A stretch of DNA of 34,903 nucleotides from Flavobacteriaceae bacterium (GTDB lineage Bacteria > Bacteroidota > Bacteroidia > Flavobacteriales > Flavobacteriaceae). The stretch is from the NCBI GenBank assembly GCA_947452415.1, contig CANGCT010000021.1, positions 1-34,903 on the forward strand, read 5' to 3'. The position numbers were made by a program, and so were the translations under genes. This document shows positions 8,801-17,917 of the stretch, piece after piece (position 1 is the first letter of the stretch; each line of letters begins with the position of its first letter). Under the pieces are notes generated by a model. That model saw only the letters and a program-made list of their open reading frames with translations, ran no database searches and was not told the origin of the DNA.

Positions 8801-9825
8801 TGGTTATAATGAAGTCAACAAGTATACTTTATATAGGTAACAAACTCTCTAAACACGGTTTCAATTCTACCACAATTGAAACTTTGGGGAAATCTCTCGA
8901 AGGAGAAGGTTTTTCAGTAAAATATACTTCGGATAAAAAAAATAAATTTATTAGATTGTCGTGTATGATTTTATCAACTTGTTTCTATGTAAAAAAAGTT
9001 GACTATATACTAATTGATACATATAGCACTTCAAGTTTTTGGTATGCTTTTTTTGTAAGTCAAACCTGTCGTCTTTTAAAATTAAAATACATCCCAATTC
9101 TTCATGGTGGAAATCTTCCTAATAGATTAAAGAAGAATCCATATTTAAGTGAGTTAATTTTTAAACATTCCTATAAAAACATTACTCCATCTAACTATTT
9201 AAGGTCAGCGTTTTCTAAAGATTTTAATGATAATTTGATTTCTATTCCGAATGCCATAGAAATAGATAAATATGATTTTTCACCTAGGGAAATGAAAGTT
9301 CCAAAATTACTTTGGGTTCGCTCTTTTTCGCCTATTTACAATCCTAAAATGGCGATTCAAGTGTTGGCAGAATTGCAAAAAGAATTCCCCAATGCTACAC
9401 TTACAATGGTTGGTCCGGATGCTAATAATTATAGAAACGAATGCGAATTATTTGCCAAAGAACTTAATGTGGAAGTAACTTTTACGGGTAAACTTTCTAA
9501 ATCAGATTGGATTGCAATATCTAAAAATCACAACTTTTTTATTAATACCTCTAATTTTGATAATATGCCTGTTTCTGTCATAGAAGCAATGGCACTTGGT
9601 TTACCAATAATTTCTACTAATGTTGGGGGTATTCCTTTTCTAATAAAAGATCAGGAAGACGGTCTATTAGTAAATGAGAAAGATTTTCTAGCAATGAGTT
9701 TAGCAATTAAAAAGTTGTTTTTAAATCAAAATTTTACATATTCCCTAGTAATTAATGCTAGAAAAAAAGTGCAACTATTTGATTGGGAAATAGTTAAATC
9801 ACATTGGTTGGATGTGTTAATGTAA
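8800..9825 (+). CDS. GT4-family glycosyltransferase
   Basis: The 341-residue protein is a GT-B enzyme with a short acceptor domain (ILYIGNKLSKHG at the start) and a clear GT4 donor domain: LLWVRSFSPIYNPKMAI (about residues 168-184), MVGPD, and the acidic motif NFDNMPVSVIEAMALGLPI (about 248-266) followed by NVGGIPFLI. It lacks membrane spans. The first ATG overlaps the previous stop by one base (TAATG at 8798-8802); a second ATG three codons on (8809) would work equally well. It is the last sugar-adding gene before the initiating transferase. Specificity is not predictable. Confidence 0.88.
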   Translation: MVIMKSTSILYIGNKLSKHGFNSTTIETLGKSLEGEGFSVKYTSDKKNKFIRLSCMILSTCFYVKKVDYILIDTYSTSSFWYAFFVSQTCRLLKLKYIPILHGGNLPNRLKKNPYLSELIFKHSYKNITPSNYLRSAFSKDFNDNLISIPNAIEIDKYDFSPREMKVPKLLWVRSFSPIYNPKMAIQVLAELQKEFPNATLTMVGPDANNYRNECELFAKELNVEVTFTGKLSKSDWIAISKNHNFFINTSNFDNMPVSVIEAMALGLPIISTNVGGIPFLIKDQEDGLLVNEKDFLAMSLAIKKLFLNQNFTYSLVINARKKVQLFDWEIVKSHWLDVLM

Positions 9826-9876
9826 TTTTATTGTGTCAATATTTTACTAACTTGCGTTTTTAAAACCATTAGGTTA

Positions 9877-11271
9877 ATGTATAAGAATAAAAAAATACAC
9901 TTTGAAGTTTCCGAACGAAAAATCCTTCTAAAGATTTTTGATATCTTTTTTGTATTTGTCTCACTTTTCTTTGTAAGTACTTTTTTTGATTTTAAATATT
10001 TCACTTTTTCTTCTAGTAATTATCATTGGGTCTTAGTATTAGCTTTGTATATTAATGTCTTTGGTTCTGTTTTTGAAATGTATAACTTGCAAGTAGCTAG
10101 TAGTCAATTTCAAGTGGTTAGGAGTATTATTATTACTACATTCACTACTGTAATAATATATTTATTAACACCAATTTACACACCAGTATTGCCTTCTAAT
10201 AGATTACAAATAGTCATTTTTTTTGCAGCTATTTTCTTTTCTTTATTAGGATGGAGAATTTTTTATGTGAAATTTTTAGCATCCCATAGATTTGTTAAAA
10301 ATGCCGTATTGGTTTGTGATAAGGACCAACTGGACGAACTTGTTTTAGGATTATTAAATGCAGATCCACATTATAAAATTATTGGTTATGTGAATTCGGA
10401 TGGAATTGAAGAAAAGGCTTCAATAAAAAGTGCAATTATTTCGATATCAATTAATAATTTAGAAAATTATGCTCGAAATAATTTTGTTTCTGAAATAGTA
10501 ATTGCTTCCCAAAAAACAGATGGTATTACAATAAATTTATACAATCAATTAATCAATTTACTTGAAAACGGATTTATAATTAAAGAATACACACAGGTTT
10601 ATGAAGAAATTACCCAAAGAATTCCAGTACATTATATGTCTAGAGATTTTTATAGGTATTTTCCTTTTAGTAGAAGTAATCAAAATCAATTTTATCTTTC
10701 TCTAGTTCGAATTTTTGAAATACTTTTTTCTTTTATTGGATTTATTGTTGGATTACTATTTATTCCTTTTATTTCTATCGGAAATTTAATTGGTAATCGT
10801 GGTTCTCTTTTTTATAGTCAAGAAAGAATAGGTAAAAATGGGAGTATTTTTAAAATATATAAATACCGGACTATGGTACATAATGCAGAAACTAATGGCG
10901 CAGTATTCACAACCGTTAACGATTCGAGAATTACCCCTTTTGGAAAATTCTTGCGTAAAACAAGATTGGATGAATTCCCTCAATTTTTAAATATCCTAAA
11001 AGGCGACATGGGAATAATTGGGCCAAGACCTGAACGTCCTGTAATTGTATCTGAAATTGCAGAGGTTATGCCTTTTTACGAAACCCGTCATGTTATGAAA
11101 CCTGGTCTTACTGGTTGGGCACAAGTTAATTATTCTTATGGCGATTCTATTGAAGATAGCTTGGTGAAATTGCAATACGACTTGTATTATATCAAGCACC
11201 GAAGCATCTTTTTAGATATTGATATTATCATCAAAACCTTTAGTACCGTGCTATTTTATAGAGGGCAGTAA
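9877..11271 (+). CDS. Polyprenyl-phosphate sugar-1-phosphate transferase (WcaJ/WbaP-type)
   Basis: This 464-residue protein has four N-terminal membrane spans (about residues 13-135), a Rossmann-like middle region (about 145-235), a further hydrophobic segment near 270-300, and a C-terminal bacterial sugar transferase domain (PF02397 type). The domain shows SQERIGKNG, the KYRTM basic motif, RITPFGKFLRKTRLDEFPQF and NILKGDMGIIGPRPERP. Enzymes of this kind put the first sugar phosphate on undecaprenyl phosphate, starting capsule or O-antigen repeat units. Its place at the end of the cluster is common in Bacteroidota. A TAACTTGC box at 9848 only partly matches the -7 consensus. Its stop lies one base from the stop of the opposing gene. 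Confidence 0.93.
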   Translation: MYKNKKIHFEVSERKILLKIFDIFFVFVSLFFVSTFFDFKYFTFSSSNYHWVLVLALYINVFGSVFEMYNLQVASSQFQVVRSIIITTFTTVIIYLLTPIYTPVLPSNRLQIVIFFAAIFFSLLGWRIFYVKFLASHRFVKNAVLVCDKDQLDELVLGLLNADPHYKIIGYVNSDGIEEKASIKSAIISISINNLENYARNNFVSEIVIASQKTDGITINLYNQLINLLENGFIIKEYTQVYEEITQRIPVHYMSRDFYRYFPFSRSNQNQFYLSLVRIFEILFSFIGFIVGLLFIPFISIGNLIGNRGSLFYSQERIGKNGSIFKIYKYRTMVHNAETNGAVFTTVNDSRITPFGKFLRKTRLDEFPQFLNILKGDMGIIGPRPERPVIVSEIAEVMPFYETRHVMKPGLTGWAQVNYSYGDSIEDSLVKLQYDLYYIKHRSIFLDIDIIIKTFSTVLFYRGQ

Positions 11272-11272
11272 A

Positions 11273-12370
11273 TTATTTTCTTTCTAATTTTTGTAATTTC
11301 CAAAGCATATAAGCCGTTGCTAAGATAAAGGGTATCATCAACCAAACATCTGGTTTTGAGAATATCACAACTATATAAATTCCCAAAAATACAAAACAAG
11401 TTTGGCTAGCTTTCTTGAACCATTTCCCTTTTAAAAATGGCAACAGTAAAAACAATGGGTTAAACAATAAGGCATTATAGTTCCATAATAATTCTTTGTG
11501 TAGCGAATACAATCCAACTAAAGATAAGAATAATCCTAATAATCCCGCAATAAATAGATACGTTAAAAATACTTTTTTCTTATTGGTTACAACCAAAATC
11601 AGTAGGAGTAAGGCTATAAAATAAATGCTGTCTACAAAGTGAAATCCCGATTCTAGTTCGTTTCCCTGAATAAGGGTTTCCGTTTTAGATACAATTGGTT
11701 TTCCATTTATTCTCGCTTTATCCAAACTATGCATTAATTCCGATGGAAGAAAAAGTTTTACCGCCTTGTTATCTGTTTTACCGCCAAAAATAATGTTGAT
11801 TCCTAATTTGTAATAAAAATGATTTGTAAAATACGGATACAACAATTCTCTATAAGAAATTGAAGTGTCATCGACTTTTTGAATCAATTCTTTTCCTATC
11901 ATTTTATTGATTTTTTCCACCACCATAGTGGTACAATTCCGATCAATAAATTTGTAGGTATAACTTCGCTCTTCCGAATATAAAGAGGCATTTAATAAAT
12001 CAAATAGTTCTTGTTTTTGTGTAGATGAAAAGTTCAAGGTTTGTTCAATGACTTCTCTTTTTTCCATTTGGTATTCGTAAATGAAATCGTCATAAGAAGA
12101 AGCATTTATAAAATACTGCAAATCTCCTTTTACAAATTTCAAATAGAAATTATCGGTATTAAAATCAAAGGCACCATAATTATAAACCACATCTAGATTG
12201 GTGTTTTCGTCTTTAATTCTAATTGCAGTATGACCAAAAGTAGTATATAATTCATTTCCTCTTCCGCAAGTAAATATGCTAACAGTTGCTTTGTCAGTTA
12301 AAGGAATATTTTGAGAAAAACTTACTAAAGTAAGTAAAAGGGATACTACAGAAATTATTTTTTTTGTCAT
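11273..12370 (-). CDS. DUF4105 / Lnb-type lipoprotein N-acyltransferase-like membrane protein
   Basis: The 365-residue protein has a signal-like N-terminus (residues 1-20, ending SFSQ), a periplasmic domain of about 210 residues, and five C-terminal membrane spans. The periplasmic part shows the DUF4105 signature: TCGRGNELYTTFGHTAIRI (Cys35 and His47), YNYGAFDF, FVKGDL and DRNCTT near residue 145. This family includes Lnb, the enzyme reported in Bacteroides to N-acylate lipoproteins, with the Cys and His as the likely active site. Whether this copy has that activity is inferred from family membership. It is transcribed 7 bp behind porV2, so the two probably share a message. The coding end abuts the opposing sugar-transferase gene, leaving no room for a separate terminator. 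Confidence 0.85.
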   Translation of the reverse strand: MTKKIISVVSLLLTLVSFSQNIPLTDKATVSIFTCGRGNELYTTFGHTAIRIKDENTNLDVVYNYGAFDFNTDNFYLKFVKGDLQYFINASSYDDFIYEYQMEKREVIEQTLNFSSTQKQELFDLLNASLYSEERSYTYKFIDRNCTTMVVEKINKMIGKELIQKVDDTSISYRELLYPYFTNHFYYKLGINIIFGGKTDNKAVKLFLPSELMHSLDKARINGKPIVSKTETLIQGNELESGFHFVDSIYFIALLLLILVVTNKKKVFLTYLFIAGLLGLFLSLVGLYSLHKELLWNYNALLFNPLFLLLPFLKGKWFKKASQTCFVFLGIYIVVIFSKPDVWLMIPFILATAYMLWKLQKLERK

Positions 12371-12377
12371 AATTGTA

Positions 12378-13442
12378 TTATCTAAAAATGCTTAAATCCA
12401 CTTTCAACGAGAATACGTTAGAATATAAAGCAACACTTTGATCGCCTAAATCGGTTAAGGCATAATCAATTTGAATTCCTTTATATTTGAATCCTAGTCC
12501 TATGTTAGGTTGAAAACCTATTCGTTTGGTGTTATCAATTTGGGTTACATTTTGAAAGTTTCCAACTCCGGCTCTAAGAAAAACCAAATCGGTATAACCA
12601 TATTCAAATCCAAATGCAGGGTCAATACTTACCACGCTTGAAGAAATAATATCGTTGGTTCTTGCAAATTGCATGTTTAAATTTCCAGATGCTAATAAAC
12701 TAGTTTCGTTATGAAATTCAAACTTTTTAGACATACCCAATTGTGCTTTTGGTAAAGTGATTTCGGTACTTTCTGGCAATTCTTGATTTTGTCCTGCAAC
12801 TGTATTTTTAATCTTATTATATTCGTCTTCGTTAATGCTCCAAACGTTGTAAGTAGTAGTAATATCGCGCAACATTAACCCAAAATGCCAATCGTTACGT
12901 TCCCATTGCAAACCAATATCAAAACCAAACCCCCATGAATTGGCAAAATTTCCAATTACACGGCGAATTATTTTAGAGTTTATGCCATATTGAAAGCCAG
13001 GAAGTTTTAGTTTCCTAGCGTAAGAAAAGGTAAAACCATAATCGGCAGTAGAAAATTTACTGATTCGGTTGTAATCAATATTTCCACTGGCATCAATAAG
13101 TTGGGTAGTATTTAAAATATCATCCACACCAAAACGAATCATTGAAATTCCCCAAGCGCTTTCATTATCAATAGGTTTGGCATAAGCCGCATAATCGTAT
13201 TTCGCAATATTTGCAAAATAACTAGCATGCATTATTGCCATTTGACCACTTTCTAATCCTATTAATCCCGCAGGATTCCAATAGCCCGAGTTCACATCAT
13301 TAGTATGCGACACCACGGCATTCGACATTCCCAATGCAGCAGCATCTACACCTATATTCATAAACTCGTTAGAATATTTTCTAACCGCTTGACTATAGCC
13401 TAGAGTAGTAATTATTAAAAAAAAGAATATTTTTTGGTTCAA
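12378..13442 (-). CDS. PorV2-like T9SS-associated outer-membrane protein (TTG start)
   Basis: The product resembles the PorV/PorQ family, FadL-like beta-barrels that accept T9SS cargo at the outer membrane and take part in surface delivery. The mature protein begins QAVRKYSNEFMNIGVDAAALGM and contains SGYWNPAGL, both strong family marks, then alternating barrel strands to the end KVDLSIFR. I chose TTG at 13442, which gives a clean signal peptide (MNQKIFFFLIITTLGYSQ) and 354 residues. A longer frame starting with TTG at 13490 is unlikely because that codon lies inside a TATTTTTG promoter box (13488-13495). No ATG exists upstream of the signal peptide. It is the first gene of a two-gene unit with the Lnb-like gene. 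Confidence 0.85.
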   Translation of the reverse strand: MNQKIFFFLIITTLGYSQAVRKYSNEFMNIGVDAAALGMSNAVVSHTNDVNSGYWNPAGLIGLESGQMAIMHASYFANIAKYDYAAYAKPIDNESAWGISMIRFGVDDILNTTQLIDASGNIDYNRISKFSTADYGFTFSYARKLKLPGFQYGINSKIIRRVIGNFANSWGFGFDIGLQWERNDWHFGLMLRDITTTYNVWSINEDEYNKIKNTVAGQNQELPESTEITLPKAQLGMSKKFEFHNETSLLASGNLNMQFARTNDIISSSVVSIDPAFGFEYGYTDLVFLRAGVGNFQNVTQIDNTKRIGFQPNIGLGFKYKGIQIDYALTDLGDQSVALYSNVFSLKVDLSIFR

Positions 13443-13487
13443 TTTTGATGCTTTTGCAAACCGAAGTTTTATTATTTTATTGGATGT

Positions 13488-13495
13488 CAAAAATA
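13488..13495 (-). promoter_or_regulatory. Bacteroidota -7 promoter box of porV2-lnb unit
   Basis: Read on the minus strand this is TATTTTTG, an exact match to the Bacteroidota -7 consensus TAnnTTTG. It lies about 45 bp ahead of the chosen TTG start and would give a leader of roughly 40 nt. No clear -33 TTG is present at the expected distance. Confidence 0.5.
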
Positions 13496-13601
13496 GAAAT
13501 TATTACCGAGTTTATTTCTCTCCTGGGTAAAATATGTTTATTAAGAATTTTCGATTAAAAAATCTCTGTAAAAAAACGCACTTCCCTTTAACTTATTGTG
13601 C

Positions 13602-13609
13602 TAAATTTG
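13602..13609 (+). promoter_or_regulatory. Bacteroidota -7 promoter box of pssA
   Basis: TAAATTTG matches the TAnnTTTG consensus and ends 21 bp before the ATG at 13631, a normal short leader for Flavobacteriia. It lies downstream of an in-frame GTG at 13598, which therefore cannot be the start if this promoter is used. The -33 element is not obvious. Confidence 0.5.
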
Positions 13610-13630
13610 TCAATTGTAAAAAATAACAGC

Positions 13631-14329
13631 ATGAACATCAAAAAACACCTACCGAATTTTATTACCCTTCTAAATTTATTTTGCGGATGCATTGCCATTG
13701 TGATGGTTACCGATTTAAAATTTGATATGGCATTTTACTTTGTAGCATTAGGAATATTTTTTGATTTTTTTGACGGATTTTTCGCTCGAAAATTTAACGT
13801 TGCAGGGCCCTTAGGAGTACAATTGGATTCTTTGGCAGATATGGTAACTAGTGGTGTTGTTCCTGGTTATGTGATGTTCTGTTTGTTAAGTTTTGAAAAT
13901 TATTCTACAAGTTTTTTAATGCCATATTTAGGTTTTATTATCACTCTAGGAGCTTGTTACCGTTTGGCAAATTTTAATATTGATACCCGCCAATCGGATT
14001 CGTTCATTGGTTTGCCAACACCTGCTAATACTCTTTTTATTATGAGTTTGCCTTTGGTTACAAACTCTTTAATAGCGCCTTTTATTCAAAATATATGGGT
14101 TTTATTGGCAATTACCCTAGTTAGTGCTTATGTAATGAATGCTGACATTCCGTTATTTTCTTTAAAAATTAAAAATTTCAGTTTCCAGAAATACAGATTA
14201 CAAATTGGATTTTTAATAACTTCCTTACTAATGATTGCTACTTTGCAGTTTCTTGCAGTTCCGCTAATAATTTTAACCTATGTTATATTATCGGTTGTAA
14301 ATAATTTTATGGTAAAAAAGGAGTTATAA
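13631..14329 (+). CDS. pssA: CDP-diacylglycerol--serine O-phosphatidyltransferase
   Basis: This 232-residue integral membrane enzyme makes phosphatidylserine from CDP-diacylglycerol and serine, the precursor of phosphatidylethanolamine. The CDP-alcohol phosphotransferase motif D-G-x2-A-R-x8-G-x3-D-x3-D is complete: Asp48, Gly49, Ala52, Arg53, Gly62, Asp66 and Asp70. About seven to eight hydrophobic spans follow, and the N-terminus KKHLPNFITLLNLFCGC is typical of the type II (membrane) PssA subfamily. I use ATG 13631 because a GTG 33 bp upstream falls before the -7 box. It is divergent from porV2 and stands next to other envelope genes. Confidence 0.93.
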   Translation: MNIKKHLPNFITLLNLFCGCIAIVMVTDLKFDMAFYFVALGIFFDFFDGFFARKFNVAGPLGVQLDSLADMVTSGVVPGYVMFCLLSFENYSTSFLMPYLGFIITLGACYRLANFNIDTRQSDSFIGLPTPANTLFIMSLPLVTNSLIAPFIQNIWVLLAITLVSAYVMNADIPLFSLKIKNFSFQKYRLQIGFLITSLLMIATLQFLAVPLIILTYVILSVVNNFMVKKEL

Positions 14330-14424
14330 AGAGGTATTAAGATCAAAGTATTAAGAATTAAGACTTTTTTTAAACCAAAGAACTCTGGAATTTGGAATTT
14401 TAAACTTTGGAATTTCAAAACTTT

Positions 14425-15270
14425 ATGGCAAAAACTACTACTCGAAAACCGCCTACTCGCAGAAAAACTTCCAAAAAAAAGAAGTCGGTTTTTCCTGTTA
14501 AAGTAATTCTGATTTCAGTTTTACTTCTCGGATTAGTCTATGGTGCCTACCATTATAGAAATTCGATTCGGTATTATCTAAGCTCTAAATCGGATAAAAT
14601 TGTCAAAGAAGATAAAGTGGCTCAGGCTCGAATATTTCAAATATTAAAAGCCCATAAAGAGTTAACTTTTGGTTTGGATGTATCGCAATTTCAAGGGGAT
14701 ATTAATTGGGAAGAAGTAGATTCGGTAGAGAATAAGTTTCCATTACATTTTGTATTCATTCGTGCCTCAGCGGGTTCCAATAAGAAAGATTCTCGTTTTG
14801 CAGAAAATTGGAAACAAGCAAGGCAACATCATTTTATTCGAGGTGCTTACCATTATTACCGTCCAAATGAAAACTCTATAGAGCAAGCAGAAAATTTCAT
14901 TAAAGTAGTTACTCTTCATAAAGGTGATTTGCCTCCAGTTTTAGATATTGAAAAATTACCCGAAAACCAATCGATAGATAGTTTGAAAGTTGGGCTGAAG
15001 CGTTGGTTAACAAAAATAGATACTCATTATAAAGTACGGCCAATAATTTATACAGGTGAGAAATACTACAATGATTTTTTAAAAGAAGAATTTAAAGGCT
15101 ATACTTTTTGGGTAGCCAATTATAATTTTTTTGTAGAAAGCATTAAAGACGATTGGTTGTTTTGGCAATTTACCCAAAAAGCCAGAATTAACGGAATTGA
15201 TGAAAAAGTAGATATTAATATTTATAACGGAACACCAAAGATGTTGCAATATTTGACAATTTCCAATTAA
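14425..15270 (+). CDS. Membrane-anchored GH25 lysozyme-like muramidase
   Basis: The 281-residue protein has a basic N-terminus (Lys/Arg-rich residues 3-20), one membrane span (about 24-42) and a periplasmic glycoside hydrolase 25 domain (about 82-280). Family hallmarks are present: GLDVSQFQGDINW with Asp85, FIRASAG, RGAYHYYRP and the catalytic VLDIE with Asp174 and Glu176, then WVANY and a late FWQFTQKARINGIDEKVDIN. GH25 enzymes cut the MurNAc-GlcNAc bond of peptidoglycan, so this is likely a cell-wall remodelling enzyme held at the inner membrane. ATG 14425 is chosen over an in-frame TTG at 14407. The 95-bp gap after pssA holds short imperfect repeats of TTTGGAATTT but no convincing promoter. 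Confidence 0.92.
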   Translation: MAKTTTRKPPTRRKTSKKKKSVFPVKVILISVLLLGLVYGAYHYRNSIRYYLSSKSDKIVKEDKVAQARIFQILKAHKELTFGLDVSQFQGDINWEEVDSVENKFPLHFVFIRASAGSNKKDSRFAENWKQARQHHFIRGAYHYYRPNENSIEQAENFIKVVTLHKGDLPPVLDIEKLPENQSIDSLKVGLKRWLTKIDTHYKVRPIIYTGEKYYNDFLKEEFKGYTFWVANYNFFVESIKDDWLFWQFTQKARINGIDEKVDINIYNGTPKMLQYLTISN

Positions 15271-15350
15271 TTTTCATTTTTTAAATAATGTTATTTTACG
15301 CTTTTTTTATTTTAAATCAAATACATCTTCAATAATTAAATAAATAATCG

Positions 15351-15358
15351 TAAATTTG
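15351..15358 (+). promoter_or_regulatory. Possible -7 promoter box of the mla genes
   Basis: TAAATTTG fits the TAnnTTTG consensus and ends 40 bp before the mlaE start. No TTG is found at the usual -33 distance, so the call rests on the -7 box and its position in the only sizeable gap before the operon. Confidence 0.4.
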
Positions 15359-15398
15359 AGAATAAGACTATTTATTTTTAATAAATTATTTTCTATTC

Positions 15399-16181
15399 AT
15401 GAACTTTAATTCCAATATAGTAGTCTATATAAAGCCTTTCTTACTAGAAGTTGGGGAACTTTCTTATTTTGCCAGAAAATTTTTTAAAGAAGTTTTTAAA
15501 CCACCTTATGAATTCAAAGAATTCCTGCGCCAATGCTATTATATAGGTAATCGGTCTTTGTTGTTGGTTGGGGTAACTGGATTTATTATTGGATTAGTTT
15601 TTACTTTGCAATCTCGTCCAACTTTAGAAGAATTTGGTGCAGCTTCCTGGATTCCCTCCATGGTAAGTGTTTCTATTATTCGAGAAATTGGACCTATCAT
15701 AACCGCCTTAATTTGTGCAGGAAGAATTGGTTCGGGTATAGGTGCCGAATTAGGTTCTATGCGTGTTACCGAACAAATTGATGCTATGGAAGTTTCGGGT
15801 ACCAACCCATTCAAATATCTAGTAGTAACTAGAATATTAGCCACAACCTTTATGTTACCTATTCTAATTTTCTTTGGCGATGCTATTGCTATTTATGGAT
15901 CTTATTTGGTAGAAAGTATGAAGGGTGATGTATCTTTTGTATTGTATTCCAATCAAGTAATTAACATCTTGGAGTTCAGCGATGTTTTACCGGCAACTTT
16001 CAAAAGTTTCTTCTTTGGATTTGCAATTGGTCTTGTAGGATGTTTTAAAGGCTATAATTGTAAAAAAGGAACTGTTGGAGTAGGTCAAGCTGCAAATGCT
16101 GCTGTGGTTTATACTTCGATGTTGCTTTTTATTATTGACTTTGTAGCGGTTTTTGTAACTAACATATTTTATGATTTATGA
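15399..16181 (+). CDS. mlaE: MlaE-family lipid ABC transporter permease
   Basis: This 260-residue permease matches the MlaE/YrbE family length and profile: an amphipathic N-terminal region, then about five to six membrane spans. Family motifs are clear, including GFIIGLVFTLQSRP, the stretch REIGPIITALICAGRIGSGIGAELG (about residues 97-121), MRVTEQIDAMEVSG that couples to the ATPase, and the late GCFKGYNCKKGTVGVGQAANAAVV. MlaE forms the inner-membrane channel of a complex that moves phospholipids between inner and outer membranes. Its stop overlaps the ATPase start by four bases (ATGA), so the two are translationally coupled. No MlaB or MlaC gene is nearby, as usual for this phylum. Confidence 0.93.
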   Translation: MNFNSNIVVYIKPFLLEVGELSYFARKFFKEVFKPPYEFKEFLRQCYYIGNRSLLLVGVTGFIIGLVFTLQSRPTLEEFGAASWIPSMVSVSIIREIGPIITALICAGRIGSGIGAELGSMRVTEQIDAMEVSGTNPFKYLVVTRILATTFMLPILIFFGDAIAIYGSYLVESMKGDVSFVLYSNQVINILEFSDVLPATFKSFFFGFAIGLVGCFKGYNCKKGTVGVGQAANAAVVYTSMLLFIIDFVAVFVTNIFYDL

Positions 16182-16927
16182 GAACAGACAACACAATAAA
16201 ACCCATTATTGAAATTAAAGATTTGCATAAAAGTTATGGAACTAACCATGTTTTAGATGGTTTTCATCTGGATCTTATGGAAGGAGAAAACCTAGTTGTG
16301 ATGGGAAAATCGGGTTCTGGAAAATCGGTAATGATAAAATGCCTTATTGGTTTGGAACAAATAGATAGTGGTTCCATCCTAATTATGGGAAAAGACATGA
16401 ACTCTATTTCAAGAGAAGATCTTGATGAAATTAGAACCGAAGTTGGTTTTCTTTTTCAAGGAAGTGCCTTATACGATTCGATGTCGGTTCGTGAAAATCT
16501 GGAATTTCCGTTGCGAAGACACACCAAAAAATTTGGCATAATTGAAGATACCACACCTTTAGTATTGGAAGCGTTAAGAAATGTTGGTCTCGAAAACACT
16601 ATAAACCTAATGCCGAATGAACTTTCTGGCGGAATGAAACGAAGAGTCGCATTAGCTAGAACATTAATTTTACAACCAAAAATAATTCTTTATGACGAAC
16701 CTACCACCGGTTTAGATCCCATAACTTCTAAAGAAATTATTATGTTAATGAAAAACATTCAAGAAAAATATAAAACTTCTTCCATAATTATAACTCATGA
16801 CATTGACTGTGCTCGTGTAATTGCCAATAGAATGATCTTATTAATTGATGGCGTCAATTATGCCGAAGGAACCTTTGCCGATTTAGCAGCATCCAAAGAC
16901 TCAAAAATTGAAGCATTTTTTAAATAA
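16178..16927 (+). CDS. mlaF: MlaF-family ABC transporter ATP-binding protein
   Basis: The 249-residue cytoplasmic ATPase has Walker A GKSGSGKS (residues 43-50), Q-loop Gln94, signature LSGGM (149-153), Walker B ILYDEP with Glu174 and the H-loop His207. Gene order MlaE-MlaF-MlaD assigns it to lipid transport. It should form a dimer that drives the permease encoded just upstream, with which it overlaps by four bases; the MCE protein follows after 8 bp. Confidence 0.93.
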   Translation: MRTDNTIKPIIEIKDLHKSYGTNHVLDGFHLDLMEGENLVVMGKSGSGKSVMIKCLIGLEQIDSGSILIMGKDMNSISREDLDEIRTEVGFLFQGSALYDSMSVRENLEFPLRRHTKKFGIIEDTTPLVLEALRNVGLENTINLMPNELSGGMKRRVALARTLILQPKIILYDEPTTGLDPITSKEIIMLMKNIQEKYKTSSIIITHDIDCARVIANRMILLIDGVNYAEGTFADLAASKDSKIEAFFK

Positions 16928-16935
16928 ACACCCAA

Positions 16936-17892
16936 ATGGAAAAATCAACCTCACAAAAAATTAATCTAGCAATATTTGTTATTATAGGTTTTTTATTATT
17001 CATTACCACTGTGTATTTTATTGGAAATAAAAAGGATATATTTAATAAAACTATTCCAATTAGTGCTATTTTTAATAATATTAACGGATTACAAACCGGA
17101 AATAATGTTCGTTTTTCCGGCATCAATGTTGGTACTGTAAAACAAATTATTATTCTAAACGATTCGGTAATAAGAGTGGATATGGCTATAGAAAAAGAAG
17201 TTATTTCTCATATAAAAAAAGATGCTCTAGCCTCTATTGGATCAGATGGTTTAGTTGGAAATATGATTATAAATATTATCCCTGGAAAAAAATCTACAGA
17301 AATAGTTTCTGCTGGAGATATTATCCTTTCAGAAAATAAAACTACCACCGATGAAATTTTAAAAACTATAAATTCTACAAGTACCAATGCTAAAGTAATT
17401 ACTGATAATTTAGTAAGAATCACCAATCAAATTAGTAGTAAAGAAGGAACCATCGGTATGTTAATTAACGACACAGTGATGAGTCAGGATTTAAAGAAAA
17501 CCGTTAATAATTTAAAAGAAACAACCAAAATCACTTCCGAATCAATGGCAATTTTAAACAATATTATTCTTGGTTTAAATAACAAAGACAATGTTATTGG
17601 GACCTTGAAAGACACTATGGTTGGAAGAAAAATTAAAGTAATTATTGCCAATTTACAAAAGTCAAGCGAGCAAATTAACCAAACAGTTTCCAATATGAAG
17701 GATGGAAAGGGTGCATTAAATTATTTGTCTAATGATCCAAAACTAGTTAAAAAAATAGATTCAACCATGACAAACATTAACCAAGCAAGTGGCAGATTGA
17801 ATGAAAACCTTGAGGCTTTGAAACACAATTTTTTATTTCGAGGATATTTTAAAAAACTGGAAAAAGAAAAAGTAAAAAAAAGTAGTAAGTAA
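16936..17892 (+). CDS. mlaD: MlaD-family MCE-domain protein
   Basis: The 318-residue protein has one N-terminal membrane anchor (about residues 9-29), an MCE domain (about 38-115, with FNNINGLQTGNNVRFSGINVGTV) and a long C-terminal helical region likely to form a coiled coil (about 135-305). MCE proteins make a hexameric ring in the periplasm that carries lipids for the MlaE-MlaF pump. The tail is longer than in E. coli MlaD, as is common in Bacteroidota, and may bridge the periplasm; that is inference. The basic C-terminus is KEKVKKSSK. It ends three bases from the end of the opposing DUF6048 gene. Confidence 0.92.
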   Translation: MEKSTSQKINLAIFVIIGFLLFITTVYFIGNKKDIFNKTIPISAIFNNINGLQTGNNVRFSGINVGTVKQIIILNDSVIRVDMAIEKEVISHIKKDALASIGSDGLVGNMIINIIPGKKSTEIVSAGDIILSENKTTTDEILKTINSTSTNAKVITDNLVRITNQISSKEGTIGMLINDTVMSQDLKKTVNNLKETTKITSESMAILNNIILGLNNKDNVIGTLKDTMVGRKIKVIIANLQKSSEQINQTVSNMKDGKGALNYLSNDPKLVKKIDSTMTNINQASGRLNENLEALKHNFLFRGYFKKLEKEKVKKSSK

Positions 17893-17917
17893 AAATTATT
17901 TTTTACCTTTTTCTTTC
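17866..17917. terminator. Inverted repeat between convergent mlaD and DUF6048 ends
   Basis: GAAAAAGTAAAAAA on the left arm (from 17866) nearly mirrors TTTTTTACCTTTTTC on the right arm (ending about 17913), so either transcript could fold a weak A-U hairpin. The arms lie within the last codons of both genes, which are only three bases apart. It could act as a shared terminator, but AT-rich repeats of this kind also arise by chance. Confidence 0.3.

Noticed and set aside
9831..9855. Promoter for the initiating sugar transferase (TTG plus TAACTTGC)
   Set aside because: The -7 box has a mismatch and the spacer is only 14 bp, too short for this promoter class.
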